A stretch of 64,000 nucleotides of DNA, from positions 124,001 through 188,000 of the forward strand of contig NZ_JAAIKE010000001.1 of the NCBI RefSeq assembly GCF_010915705.1. Direction: 5' to 3'. The translations under genes were made by a program, and so were the position numbers. Every line of letters begins with the position of its first letter. Within the stretch, counting starts at the first letter, position 1. The notes under the pieces were generated by a model, which did no database searches, was not told the origin of the DNA, and was given only the letters and a program-made list of their open reading frames with translations. The stretch is from Pseudotabrizicola algicola. Its GTDB lineage: Bacteria; Pseudomonadota; Alphaproteobacteria; Rhodobacterales; Rhodobacteraceae. Shown one piece after another: positions 16,551 to 24,779 of this stretch.

Positions 16551-17495
16551 GTGAGAACTTCTGCCGTCATATTGTCAGGCCCGCGCGATCTGGGGCTGGA
16601 GGCATTGGGCCTCGTGGCCCCGGCAGCCGGTGATCTGGTGGTCGAGGTTTCGCATTCCGGCATTTCGACCGGCACGGAAAAGCTGTTCTGGTCTGGCACG
16701 ATGCCGCCGTTTCCGGGCATGGGCTATCCGCTGGTGCCCGGATACGAATCCTTTGGCGAGGTGGTGGAGGCTGCGCCCGAAAGCGGCTTTCGCGTCGGCG
16801 AGCATGTGTTCGTGCCGGGGGCCAATTGCTTTGCGGGCAACGTGCGCGGGCTGTTCGGCGGCGCCTCGCGCCATCTGGTGACGCCCGCCGCGCGCGTTGC
16901 GCGCATGGACCGCAGCATGGGGGCCGAGGGCGCGCTGCTGGCGCTGGCGGCAACGGCGCGGCATGCGCTGGCCGGATTCAACACCGCGTTGCCCGATCTG
17001 ATTGTCGGACATGGCACGCTGGGGCGGCTGCTGGCGCGGCTGACGCTGGCGGCGGGTGCGCCTGCGCCCACGGTGTGGGAGATCAACCCCGCACGGCGCG
17101 AGGGTGCCGAAGGCTATGCGGTGATTGATCCCGCCGAGGATACGCGCCGCGACTATCGCGCGATCTATGATGCCAGCGGGGCCAAGGGCCTGCTGGACCA
17201 GTTGGTGATGCGGCTGGCCAAGGGTGGCGAGGTGGTGCTGGCGGGCTTCTACACCGAGCCGGTGAGTTTTGCCTTTCCGCCCGCCTTCATGAAGGAGGCA
17301 CGGATCCGCATTGCCAGCGAATGGACCGCCGATGACCTGGTGGCCACGCGGGCGCTGATCGAAAGCGGTGCCTTGTCGCTTTCGGGCCTGATTACCCACA
17401 CCCGCCCTGCTGCGGATGCGACCGAGGCCTATGCACAGGCCTTCGAGGACGCGTCCTGCCTTAAAATGATCTTGGACTGGAGCGGCCACGCATGA
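16551..17495 (+). CDS. bchC: Bacteriochlorophyllide a dehydrogenase
   Basis: BchC oxidises the 3-hydroxyethyl group to the 3-acetyl group of bacteriochlorophyllide a. The 314-residue product is a medium-chain dehydrogenase-like protein with the family block [17 protein letters not shown] (about 36-52). The GTG start is preceded by a strong AGGAGA ribosome site 8 bases upstream, and no ATG fits. It heads bchC-X-Y-Z-puf; its stop overlaps the bchX start. Confidence 0.94.
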   Translation: MRTSAVILSGPRDLGLEALGLVAPAAGDLVVEVSHSGISTGTEKLFWSGTMPPFPGMGYPLVPGYESFGEVVEAAPESGFRVGEHVFVPGANCFAGNVRGLFGGASRHLVTPAARVARMDRSMGAEGALLALAATARHALAGFNTALPDLIVGHGTLGRLLARLTLAAGAPAPTVWEINPARREGAEGYAVIDPAEDTRRDYRAIYDASGAKGLLDQLVMRLAKGGEVVLAGFYTEPVSFAFPPAFMKEARIRIASEWTADDLVATRALIESGALSLSGLITHTRPAADATEAYAQAFEDASCLKMILDWSGHA

Positions 17496-18496
17496 CCCTG
17501 GATATTCCGAACCTCAAGGATTTTGACACCCGTCTGCGCGAGGAAGCGCATGAGGAGCCGACGCTTGAGGTGCCGCAAGGCGAGCCGACCAGCAAGACGC
17601 AGATCATCGCGATCTATGGCAAGGGCGGGATCGGCAAGTCGTTCACGCTGGCGAACCTGAGCCACATGATGGCCGAGATGGGCAAGCGCGTGCTGCTGAT
17701 CGGCTGCGATCCGAAATCGGACACGACGAGCCTGCTGTTCGGCGGCAAGGCCTGCCCGACGATCATCGAAACCTCGACCCGCAAGAAGCTGGCGGGCGAG
17801 GAGGTGAAGATCGGCGACGTCTGCTTCAAGCGCGGCGGTGTCTTCGCGATGGAGTTGGGCGGGCCGGAGGTGGGGCGCGGCTGCGGCGGGCGCGGGATCA
17901 TCCACGGGTTCGAATTGCTGGAAAAGCTGGGGTTCCATGACTGGGACTTCGACTATGTGCTGCTGGATTTCCTTGGCGATGTGGTCTGCGGCGGCTTCGG
18001 CCTGCCGATCGCGCGGGACATGGCGCAGAAGGTGATCCTTGTCGCCTCGAACGATCTGCAATCGCTCTATGTGGCCAACAACGTGTGCTCGGCGGTGGAG
18101 TATTTCCGGCGTCTGGGCGGCAATGTGGGCGTGGCGGGGCTGGTCATCAACAAGGATGACGGCACCGGAGAGGCGGCGGCCTTTGCCGAGGCGGTGAAGA
18201 TTCCGGTGCTGGCCGCGATTCCGCAGGACGACGACCTGCGCAAGAAATCGGCCAATTACCAGATTGTCGGCAGCTACGAGAGCCAGTGGGGGCCGCTGTT
18301 TGCCGATCTGGCCTCGGCGGTGGGGCTGGCCCCGCCGGTGCGTCCGGTGCCGCTGACGCAGGACGGTTTGCTGGCGCTGTTCAGCGCCGAACATACGGGG
18401 GCCGATTTCGTGCTGACGCCCGCAAGCGATGCCGACATGCGCGGCAAGTTCGCGGGGGCGAAACCTTCGCTGGAAGTGGTGTATGACGATGTTTGA
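17492..18496 (+). CDS. bchX: Chlorophyllide reductase iron protein subunit X
   Basis: BchX is the NifH/BchL-like ATPase that passes electrons to BchYZ to reduce ring B of chlorophyllide. The P-loop GKGGIGKS is at about residues 43-50. The two [4Fe-4S] cysteines shared by the dimer are seen in GRGCGGRG (Cys131) and VVCGGFG (Cys166). The 334-residue length matches R. capsulatus (333). The ATG overlaps the bchC stop. Confidence 0.96.
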   Translation: MTLDIPNLKDFDTRLREEAHEEPTLEVPQGEPTSKTQIIAIYGKGGIGKSFTLANLSHMMAEMGKRVLLIGCDPKSDTTSLLFGGKACPTIIETSTRKKLAGEEVKIGDVCFKRGGVFAMELGGPEVGRGCGGRGIIHGFELLEKLGFHDWDFDYVLLDFLGDVVCGGFGLPIARDMAQKVILVASNDLQSLYVANNVCSAVEYFRRLGGNVGVAGLVINKDDGTGEAAAFAEAVKIPVLAAIPQDDDLRKKSANYQIVGSYESQWGPLFADLASAVGLAPPVRPVPLTQDGLLALFSAEHTGADFVLTPASDADMRGKFAGAKPSLEVVYDDV

Positions 18497-18563
18497 TCTC
18501 GACACCCTGTCCCGGCTGGAAGAGGCGCTGCGCGCGATGCAGCGCAAGGGGGGCGCGCAATGA
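18483..18563 (+). CDS. Possible 26-codon coupling ORF between bchX and bchY
   Basis: A small reading frame starts at an ATG inside the last codons of bchX and ends with a TGA that shares bases with the bchY ATG (ATGA). The predicted peptide ([20 protein letters not shown], then RKGGAQ) would form an amphipathic helix. A second ATG lies two codons in. It bridges the otherwise untranslated 63 bases between bchX and bchY with back-to-back overlaps, so it may couple translation. I do not recognise the peptide and it could be chance. Confidence 0.35.
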   Translation: MTMFDLDTLSRLEEALRAMQRKGGAQ

Positions 18564-20083
18564 GCGGCCTGCGCCATGTGGTGCCCGAAGCGGCTGTGCC
18601 ATCGGTGGATGGTCTGGGATGCCATGCCGGTGCGGACCAGATGGCGGCGGCGGCGCGGGCGGCGGGCAATTCCGAACTCTTGAACCGTTACGCGAAGGAT
18701 TACCCGCAAGGCCCTCATGATAAACCACAATCCATGTGCCCCGCTTTCGGCTCGCTGCGCGTGGGCCTGCGGATGCGGCGGGTGGCGACGGTGTTGTCGG
18801 GGTCGGCCTGCTGTGTCTATGGCCTGACCTTTGTTTCCCACTTTTATGGTGCCCGCCGGTCGGTTGGTTATGTGCCCTTCAACTCGGAGACGCTGGTGAC
18901 CGGCAAGCTCTTCGAGGACATCCGCGACGCCGTGCATGAACTGGCGGACCCCGACCGCTATGACGCGGTGGTGGTGACAAACCTCTGTGTGCCGACCGCA
19001 AGCGGGGTGCCGCTGCGGCTGCTGCCCAATGAAATCAACGGGGTGCGCATCGTCGGCATCGACGTGCCCGGCTTTGGCGTGCCGACCCATGCCGAGGCCA
19101 AGGATGTGCTGGCGGGGGCGATGCTGGCCTATGCGCGGGCCGAGATCATGGCGGGGCCGGTGGCGGCGCCCGCAACGGGGCGGTCTGACCGGCCCACGGT
19201 GGCGCTTCTTGGCGAGATGTTCCCCGCCGATCCGATGATGATCGGCGCGATGCTGGCCCCGATGGGGCTGGCGGCAGGGCCGGTGGTGCCGTGCCGCGAA
19301 TGGCGCGAGCTCTATGCCGCGCTCGATTGCAAGGTGGTGGCGGCCATCCACCCCTTCTACACGGCGGCGGTGCGCGAGTTCGAAGCCGCGGGCCGCAGCG
19401 TGGTAGGCTCGGCCCCGGTGGGGTATGACGGCACGATGGACTGGCTGAAGAACATCGGCCAAGCCTATGATGTCACAGCCGAAAAGATTACCGCCGCACA
19501 GAATGCCTTTGGCGCCGCCATCAAGGCCGCGCTGGCGGCCAACCCGATCCGCGGGCGCATCACGCTGTCGGGCTATGAGGGATCGGAACTGCTGGTCGCA
19601 CGGCTGCTGATCGAGAGCGGCGCGGATGTGAAATATGTCGGCACCGCCTGCGCGCGCAGCGCGTGGAGCGAGGCGGACAGGGTCTGGCTGGCCGACAGGG
19701 GCGTTGCGGTCAAGTTCCGCGCCAGCCTCGAAGATGATTGCGCCGCGATGGCGGGCTTCGAGCCTGACCTCGCCATCGGCACCACGCCGGTGGTGCAGAA
19801 GGCAAAAGAGCTCGGGATTCCCGCGCTTTACTTCACCAACCTGATCTCGGCCCGCCCCCTGATGGGGCCTGCGGGCGCCGGATCGCTGGCGCAGGTCATC
19901 AATGCGGCGATGGGCAACAAGGCCCGGATGAGCGGGATGAAAGCGTTCTTCGAGGGCGTCGGCAAGGACGACACCGCGGGCATCTGGGAGGGCGCGCCGA
20001 ACCTGCGCCCCGATTTCCGCGCGGCGCATCAGAAGAAACTCGACAAGATGGCGAAAGCCGCCAAGGCGGAGGAGATGATATGA
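18560..20083 (+). CDS. bchY: Chlorophyllide reductase subunit Y
   Basis: BchY is one half of the NifDK-like catalytic component of chlorophyllide reductase, converting chlorophyllide a to the bacteriochlorin. The characteristic blocks SMCPAFGSLRVGLRM, SGSACCVYGL and TNLCVPTASG carry the cysteines for the [4Fe-4S] cluster shared with BchZ. The 507 residues slightly exceed R. capsulatus BchY, mainly in a variable N-terminus. A repeat-containing 112-bp gap separates it from bchZ, which is unusual within this operon. Confidence 0.95.
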   Translation: MSGLRHVVPEAAVPSVDGLGCHAGADQMAAAARAAGNSELLNRYAKDYPQGPHDKPQSMCPAFGSLRVGLRMRRVATVLSGSACCVYGLTFVSHFYGARRSVGYVPFNSETLVTGKLFEDIRDAVHELADPDRYDAVVVTNLCVPTASGVPLRLLPNEINGVRIVGIDVPGFGVPTHAEAKDVLAGAMLAYARAEIMAGPVAAPATGRSDRPTVALLGEMFPADPMMIGAMLAPMGLAAGPVVPCREWRELYAALDCKVVAAIHPFYTAAVREFEAAGRSVVGSAPVGYDGTMDWLKNIGQAYDVTAEKITAAQNAFGAAIKAALAANPIRGRITLSGYEGSELLVARLLIESGADVKYVGTACARSAWSEADRVWLADRGVAVKFRASLEDDCAAMAGFEPDLAIGTTPVVQKAKELGIPALYFTNLISARPLMGPAGAGSLAQVINAAMGNKARMSGMKAFFEGVGKDDTAGIWEGAPNLRPDFRAAHQKKLDKMAKAAKAEEMI

Positions 20084-20093
20084 CCCTCCTGCC

Positions 20094-20168
20094 ATTTTCT
20101 GTCCTCAAATATCCCACGGGGGAAGCGGCATTGCCCTGCAATGACGCGCGGGGGTGTGAAACCCCCGC
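20094..20168 (+). repeat. Dispersed intergenic repeat, copy 1, between bchY and bchZ
   Basis: Begins ATTTTCTGTCCTCAAATATC, then CC-A-CGGGGG, and ends with a hairpin of 8 bp (GCGGGGGT/ACCCCCGC, 20148-20168, 5-base loop). Related copies are at 49630, 56368 (reverse) and 61708. It fills most of the bchY-bchZ gap and could act as an mRNA stabiliser or partial terminator inside the operon. Confidence 0.65.
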
Positions 20169-20195
20169 TGCCGACCTCTGGGCCGGGAGGTCCGC

Positions 20196-21683
20196 ATGCT
20201 GATTCAGGACCATGACCGGGCAGGCGGCTATTGGGGGGCGATCTATGCCTTCTGCGCCGTCAAGGGGTTGCAGGTGGTGATCGACGGGCCGGTGGGCTGC
20301 GAGAACCTGCCCGTGACCTCGGTCCTGCATTACACCGATGCGCTGCCGCCGCATGAATTGCCCATCGTCGTCACCGGACTGGGCGAGGACGAGATGTCGT
20401 CGGGCACCGAATCCTCGATGGCTCGGGCGTGGAAGGTGCTTGATCCGGCGCTGCCTGCGGTGGTGGTCACAGGCTCCATCGCCGAAATGATCGGCGGCGG
20501 GGTGACGCCTGCCGGCACCAACATCCAGCGTTTCCTGCCGCGCACCATCGACGAGGATCAGTGGCAATGCGCCGACCGCGCGATGACATGGATCTTCACC
20601 GAATTCGGCATGACCAAGGGCCGGATGCCGCTGGAGAAAAAGCGCGCCGAGGGGGACGCCCCGCGCGTCAACATCCTTGGCCCGATGTATGGCACTTTCA
20701 ACATGGCGTCGGATCTTGCCGAGATACGGCGTCTGGTGACCGGCATCGGGGCCGAGGTCAATATGGTGATGCCGCTTGGCGCCCATCTGGCCGAGATGCG
20801 CAATCTGGTGAATGCCGATGTGAACATCGTCATGTACCGCGAATTCGGGCGCGGTCTGGCGGAAGTGCTTGGCAAGCCGTATTTGCAAGCGCCCTTCGGC
20901 CTTGAATCGACGACGAAATTCCTGCGCAGTCTGGGCGAGTTGCTGGGGCTGGACCCCGAGCCCTTCATCGAGCGGGAAAAGCATTCGACGCTGAAGCCGG
21001 TCTGGGATCTGTGGCGGTCGGTCACGCAAGATTTCTTTGCCACCGCCAGTTTCGCGATCGTGGCGAATGACACCTATACGCGCGGCGTGCGCAATTACCT
21101 CGAGAACGATCTGGGCCTGCCTTGCGCCTTTGCGGTTTCCCGCGTGGCAGGGGCCAAGACCAACAACGAGGCAGTGCGCGCGCTGATGAAACAGCACCGC
21201 CCGCTGGTGGTGATGGGGTCGATCAACGAGAAGATGTATATGGCCGAGATGAAGGGGGGGCATGGACCGGCCCCCAGTTTCATCGCCGCCAGCTTCCCCG
21301 GCGCTGCGATCCGCCGCCATACCGGCACGCCCTTTATGGGCTATGCGGGGGCTGTCTGGATCTTGCAGGAAGTGTGCAACGGGCTGTTCGAGGCGCTGTT
21401 CCACATCCTGCCCCTGGGGTCCGAGATGGACAGTGCGGCGGCCACGCCGACCACGCTGCGCCGCGATTTTCCGTGGGATCTGGATGCGCAGGCCGCCCTT
21501 GATCGCATTGTTTCCGAACATCCGGTGCTGACCCGGATTTCCGCCGCCAAGTCCCTGCGGGATGCGGCGGAGAAAGCCGCGCTCGACCAAGGGGCCGAGC
21601 GGGTGATTGTCGAATTTGTCGAAGGATTGCGGGGGGATGCCCGCGCGGTCCAAGCGAAACCCAAGGGAGGCTCCCATGAGTGA
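20196..21683 (+). CDS. bchZ: Chlorophyllide reductase subunit Z
   Basis: BchZ pairs with BchY as the catalytic component of chlorophyllide reductase. The N-terminus has the cluster-ligand block [12 protein letters not shown] (Cys about 35), and the C-terminal DPRP-like extension is present. The 495-residue length fits R. capsulatus (490). A GGGAGG ribosome site precedes the ATG. Its last 8 bases overlap the pufQ start, tying pigment reduction to antenna and reaction-centre expression. Confidence 0.95.
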   Translation: MLIQDHDRAGGYWGAIYAFCAVKGLQVVIDGPVGCENLPVTSVLHYTDALPPHELPIVVTGLGEDEMSSGTESSMARAWKVLDPALPAVVVTGSIAEMIGGGVTPAGTNIQRFLPRTIDEDQWQCADRAMTWIFTEFGMTKGRMPLEKKRAEGDAPRVNILGPMYGTFNMASDLAEIRRLVTGIGAEVNMVMPLGAHLAEMRNLVNADVNIVMYREFGRGLAEVLGKPYLQAPFGLESTTKFLRSLGELLGLDPEPFIEREKHSTLKPVWDLWRSVTQDFFATASFAIVANDTYTRGVRNYLENDLGLPCAFAVSRVAGAKTNNEAVRALMKQHRPLVVMGSINEKMYMAEMKGGHGPAPSFIAASFPGAAIRRHTGTPFMGYAGAVWILQEVCNGLFEALFHILPLGSEMDSAAATPTTLRRDFPWDLDAQAALDRIVSEHPVLTRISAAKSLRDAAEKAALDQGAERVIVEFVEGLRGDARAVQAKPKGGSHE

Positions 21684-21885
21684 CCAGAGCGCAGGCCATG
21701 CACATCGCACGCCCAAAGCCGAGTTCTACGTTTATTTTGTGCTGATCTTCCTTGTGGCGGTTCCCTTGTCGCTGCTGGCATGGGCCGGATCGGTCCTGCG
21801 CCACCAGCGCCTGCCGGTGCATGGGCCGCTGGCCCGCGCCTGGCTGGAGGCCAAGGCGATCACGCCCGCGATTTTCCGGCCCTGA
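21676..21885 (+). CDS. pufQ: PufQ, bacteriochlorophyll/puf regulatory protein
   Basis: A 69-residue protein with one hydrophobic helix ([20 protein letters not shown]), the size and layout of R. capsulatus PufQ (74). PufQ is needed for normal bacteriochlorophyll synthesis in Rhodobacter; its mechanism is unresolved. The ATG at 21676 has GGGAGG 5 bases upstream and lies within the end of bchZ. It is the first gene of puf QBALMX. Confidence 0.9.
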   Translation: MSDQSAGHAHRTPKAEFYVYFVLIFLVAVPLSLLAWAGSVLRHQRLPVHGPLARAWLEAKAITPAIFRP

Positions 21886-21969
21886 GGGGCCAACGCAATT
21901 CCCTTCCGCCGCGCCCGTCGGAAGCCATCGCTTCGTTCTTCCGCAGACCATCGCGGGGGATCGGAAAAC

Positions 21970-22021
21970 ACGGATTCGGCACTCCGCCGATCCGTGACCC
22001 CCGCCGCAGGGTATGCGGCGG
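21970..22021 (+). promoter_or_regulatory. Two tandem hairpins upstream of pufB
   Basis: Hairpin A (21970-21995) pairs ACGGATTCGGC with GCCGATCCGT, one bulged T. Hairpin B (22001-22021) pairs CCGCCGCA with TGCGGCGG around a GGGTA loop and ends 14 bases before the pufB ribosome site. Structures at this 5' end of the pufBA message are known in Rhodobacter to influence processing and stability; the role here is inferred. Confidence 0.55.
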
Positions 22022-22053
22022 CAGTCTCCAAATCCGGAGGATACTATGGCTGA
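21994..22053 (+). CDS. Possible PufK-like 19-codon ORF overlapping pufB
   Basis: A GTG-started frame ([19 protein letters not shown]) runs through hairpin B and ends with TGA over the second and third pufB codons. R. sphaeroides has a roughly 20-codon pufK just before pufB that affects pufBA translation. No ribosome site is seen before this GTG and the sequence resemblance is not established, so this is a weak candidate. Confidence 0.2.
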   Translation: MTPAAGYAAAVSKSGGYYG

Positions 22054-22195
22054 TAGAACTGACCTGAGTTTCACGGGTCTTACCGACGAACAGGCGCAAG
22101 AACTGCACTCTGTGTACATGAGCGGGCTCTGGCTCTTCACGGCGATTGCCGTGGTTGCCCATCTTGCCGTGTACATCTGGCGCCCCTGGTTCTGA
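22046..22195 (+). CDS. pufB: Light-harvesting 1 beta polypeptide
   Basis: The 49-residue LH1 beta chain has one membrane helix ending in [12 protein letters not shown]; His39 is the bacteriochlorophyll ligand and a second conserved His (21) precedes the helix. The ATG at 22046 follows GGAGG by 5 bases, so an in-frame ATG 11 codons upstream is not used. Length equals R. capsulatus PufB. pufA follows 13 bases later. Confidence 0.97.
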   Translation: MADRTDLSFTGLTDEQAQELHSVYMSGLWLFTAIAVVAHLAVYIWRPWF

Positions 22196-22208
22196 GGAGG
22201 ATCACACA

Positions 22209-22382
22209 ATGTCGAAATTCTACAAAATCTGGCTGATCTTCGATCCCCGTCGCGTCTTCGTGGCACAGGGCGTGTTCCTGTTCCTCCTGGCGGCGATGAT
22301 CCACCTCGTTCTGCTGTCGACCCCGTCCTACAACTGGTTCGACATCGCAGCAGCGAAATACAACCGCGTGGCTGCGGAGTAA
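22209..22382 (+). CDS. pufA: Light-harvesting 1 alpha polypeptide
   Basis: The 57-residue LH1 alpha chain has the typical N-terminus [20 protein letters not shown], a helix with the bacteriochlorophyll-binding His32 ([10 protein letters not shown]), and a short periplasmic tail. A GAGGAGG ribosome site just after pufB precedes the ATG. A stable hairpin follows in the gap to pufL. Confidence 0.97.
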   Translation: MSKFYKIWLIFDPRRVFVAQGVFLFLLAAMIHLVLLSTPSYNWFDIAAAKYNRVAAE

Positions 22383-22397
22383 TCCGTGCCGCCTTCG

Positions 22398-22424
22398 CGG
22401 GCGATCTGCCGGTCAGGTCGCCCG
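22398..22424 (+). promoter_or_regulatory. Intercistronic hairpin between pufA and pufL
   Basis: An 11-bp stem (CGGGCGATCTG with CAGGTCGCCCG, one G-U pair) and a CCGGT loop lie 15 bases after the pufA stop. In R. capsulatus, hairpins here protect the pufBA segment from 3' decay and set the excess of LH1 over reaction-centre subunits; the same role is inferred. Confidence 0.75.
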
Positions 22425-22510
22425 TGAAAAACACATCGAATTTCAAGTCGGCCCCGCATGGTGCATCCCGCCCATGATGGGACCGCCTCCATAACCGCGG
22501 AGAGGGAAGC

Positions 22511-23359
22511 ATGGCACTGCTCAGCTTCGAACGAAAATACCGCGTGCCGGGTGGCACGCTTGTCGGCGGGAACCTGTTCGACTTCTGGGTCGGGCCTTTC
22601 TACGTCGGCTTCTTTGGAGTCGTGGGCTTTTTCTTTGCGGCCCTCGGCACGATCCTGATATTCTACGGCGCGACCTTGCAGGGGACATGGAACCCCTGGC
22701 TGATCTCGATCGCGCCGCCGCCGGTGGAAATGGGACTTGCCGCAGCGCCCTTGCGCGAGGGCGGGTTGTGGCAGGTGATCACCATCTGCGCGACGGGGGC
22801 CTTCGTGGCCTGGGCGCTGCGCGAGGTGGAGATCTGCCGCAAGCTGGGCATGGGCTATCATGTGCCTTTTGCCTTTGGCGTCGCCATTTTTGCCTATCTC
22901 ACGCTGGTCGTGATCCGGCCGGTGCTGATGGGGGCCTGGGGCTATGCCTTTCCCTATGGCATCTGGACGCATCTCGACTGGGTGTCGAACACCGGCTACC
23001 AATACGGCAACTTCCATTACAACCCGGCGCATATGATCGCGGTGAGCTTCTTCTTCACCACGGCGCTGGCGTTGTCCTTGCATGGCGCGCTGATCCTGTC
23101 GGCGGCCAACCCCGAAAAGGGCAAGGAGATGCGCACCCCCGATCACGAGGATACCTATTTCCGCGACCTGATCGGCTATTCGGTGGGGACCTTGGGCATT
23201 CACCGGGTGGGGCTGCTTCTGGCGCTGAACGCGGGCTTCTGGTCGGCGGTCTGTATCGTGATTTCGGGCACCATCTGGTTCGACCAGTGGGTTGTCTGGT
23301 GGGACTGGTGGCTGAACCTGCCGTGGTGGGCGGGGATTGCAGGAGGCGTAAATGGCTGA
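22511..23359 (+). CDS. pufL: Reaction centre L subunit
   Basis: The 282-residue L chain has five transmembrane helices and the histidines that bind the special pair, accessory bacteriochlorophyll and non-haem iron, visible in [29 protein letters not shown] and [21 protein letters not shown] precedes the ATG. The end overlaps pufM by 8 bases, as in other Rhodobacter species. Confidence 0.98.
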   Translation: MALLSFERKYRVPGGTLVGGNLFDFWVGPFYVGFFGVVGFFFAALGTILIFYGATLQGTWNPWLISIAPPPVEMGLAAAPLREGGLWQVITICATGAFVAWALREVEICRKLGMGYHVPFAFGVAIFAYLTLVVIRPVLMGAWGYAFPYGIWTHLDWVSNTGYQYGNFHYNPAHMIAVSFFFTTALALSLHGALILSAANPEKGKEMRTPDHEDTYFRDLIGYSVGTLGIHRVGLLLALNAGFWSAVCIVISGTIWFDQWVVWWDWWLNLPWWAGIAGGVNG

Positions 23360-24275
23360 GTATCAAAACATTTTCACGCAGGTCCAGGTCAGGGCCGAGC
23401 CTGAAATGGGCATGGTCGAGGGCGTCGAGCTTTCCAACCGCACCAAATCGGCCAGCTTTTCCAACCTGATGGGCTGGATCGGCAACGCGCAGCTTGGTCC
23501 GGTCTACCTTGGCACGATGGGCGTCATCTCGCTGGCGGCGGGGGCGGTCTGGTTCTTCATCGTCGGTGCCTGGTTCTGGCATCAGGCGGGGTTGAACCCG
23601 GCGGTGTTCCTGCGCGATCTGTTCTGGTTCAGCCTCGAGCCGCCGGCAGAGGAATACGGGCTTGGCTTTGCGCCGCTGGCCGAAGGCGGCCTGTGGATCA
23701 TCGCCAGCTTCTTCCTGCTGGTCAGCGTCTGCGCGTGGTGGGTGCGCACCTATCTGCGCGCACAGGCGCTCGGCATGGGCAAGCATGTGGCCTGGGCCTT
23801 TGCCAGCGCCATCTGGCTGTTCCTTGTGCTGGGCCTGTTCCGGCCGATCCTGATGGGATCATGGAGCCATGCCGTTCCTTATGGCATCTTCAGCCATCTG
23901 GACTGGACCAACCTGTTCAGCCTGACCTATGGCAACCTGTTCTATAACCCGTTCCACGCGCTTTCGATCGCGTTCCTCTATGGCTCGGCCCTGCTGTTTG
24001 CGATGCATGGCGCGACCATTCTGGCGGTGAGCCGTTTTGGCGGCGACCGCGAGCTGGAGCAGATCGTGGACCGTGGCACGGCCAGCGAACGGGCGGCGCT
24101 GTTCTGGCGCTGGACCATGGGCTTCAACGCCACGATGGAAGGGATTCACCGCTGGGCCTGGTGGTTTGCCGTGCTGGTCACGCTGACCGGCGGGATCGGC
24201 ATTCTGTTGACCGGGACTGTGGTGGACAACTGGTATGTCTGGGCGCAGGAGCACGGCTACGCGCCGTTGAATTGA
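23352..24275 (+). CDS. pufM: Reaction centre M subunit
   Basis: The 307-residue M chain has five transmembrane helices, with pigment and iron ligands in [31 protein letters not shown] and EGIHRWAWW, and the Glu-containing [10 protein letters not shown] segment that completes the iron site. It starts inside the end of pufL (coupled) and is followed 10 bases later by pufX. Confidence 0.98.
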   Translation: MAEYQNIFTQVQVRAEPEMGMVEGVELSNRTKSASFSNLMGWIGNAQLGPVYLGTMGVISLAAGAVWFFIVGAWFWHQAGLNPAVFLRDLFWFSLEPPAEEYGLGFAPLAEGGLWIIASFFLLVSVCAWWVRTYLRAQALGMGKHVAWAFASAIWLFLVLGLFRPILMGSWSHAVPYGIFSHLDWTNLFSLTYGNLFYNPFHALSIAFLYGSALLFAMHGATILAVSRFGGDRELEQIVDRGTASERAALFWRWTMGFNATMEGIHRWAWWFAVLVTLTGGIGILLTGTVVDNWYVWAQEHGYAPLN

Positions 24276-24285
24276 GGAGTGCACC

Positions 24286-24528
24286 ATGTCTGACCATCCC
24301 TTCTATCAGAACGAAAGCCCGACCACCCGCATGCGCACCTGGATTTTCGGCCAGATGATGTGGGGGGCCTTTCTGGCCGGGGCGTTCCTGCTGGCGATCG
24401 GGCTGTTTCTGGGCCTGATCTATCTGGTGGGGCTGCTTTTGCCCGAAGAAAGCCGCCAGACCCCTGATCCGATGCCCAGATCGAGCCTCGAGCAGCCCTT
24501 GGCTGTGGCCGGTCACGATCTGGCCTGA
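24286..24528 (+). CDS. pufX: PufX, reaction centre-LH1 core complex polypeptide
   Basis: An 80-residue single-helix protein (FGQMMWGAFLAGAFLLAIGL) in the exact pufX position after pufM. PufX opens the LH1 ring for quinone exchange and organises core complexes. Residues FGQMM resemble the FQMM of R. sphaeroides PufX, while the helix has its own small-residue pattern (GAFLAGAF). PufX sequences diverge strongly between species. Its presence is diagnostic for the Rhodobacter group. Confidence 0.92.
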   Translation: MSDHPFYQNESPTTRMRTWIFGQMMWGAFLAGAFLLAIGLFLGLIYLVGLLLPEESRQTPDPMPRSSLEQPLAVAGHDLA

Positions 24529-24537
24529 TCCCTTGCG

Positions 24538-24681
24538 GGGGCGGCGGCACCCTGTCGCCCCTGCCACCATATTCGGGCCATAAAGCCGGCCCGGATCCGG
24601 GGCGCAACCACAGCCCGGTTCCCTTCCTGTTGGCGACAGGGACCTGGTGCCGTGTGGAGCTTATCCATACGGCACTTTTTT
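24538..24681 (+). terminator. puf 3' region with intrinsic terminator
   Basis: The terminator proper is at 24647-24681: a 12-bp stem (GTGCCGTGTGGA with TCCATACGGCAC, one G-U pair), a GCTTA loop and a TTTTTT run. An 8-bp hairpin (24538-24561) lies just after pufX. The structured 3' untranslated region of about 150 bases is where R. sphaeroides makes the sRNA PcrX by RNase E cleavage. Confidence 0.88.
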
Positions 24682-24779
24682 GCTTTTGATGCGGCCGGAT
24701 CAGCCCGCCTTGATCTGGCCGGATCAGTCCTGCCCTTGGTCCTTGCGGATCGGGGCCCATCGCTTTGGAGGACGCACCC

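Noticed and set aside
17429-20095. Very long open frame on the minus strand opposite bchX and bchY (888 codons)
   Set aside because: It mirrors well-recognised genes on the plus strand, is rich in His/Arg/Gln as antisense frames of high-GC genes are, and shows no domain.
22013-22045. In-frame N-terminal extension of PufB by 11 codons
   Set aside because: A strong GGAGG site lies between that ATG and the known PufB start, and the extension is absent from LH1 beta chains.
24692-24727. Direct repeat GGCCGGATCAG (two copies) before dxs
   Set aside because: Short, only two copies, and no partner sequence; could be chance in GC-rich DNA.
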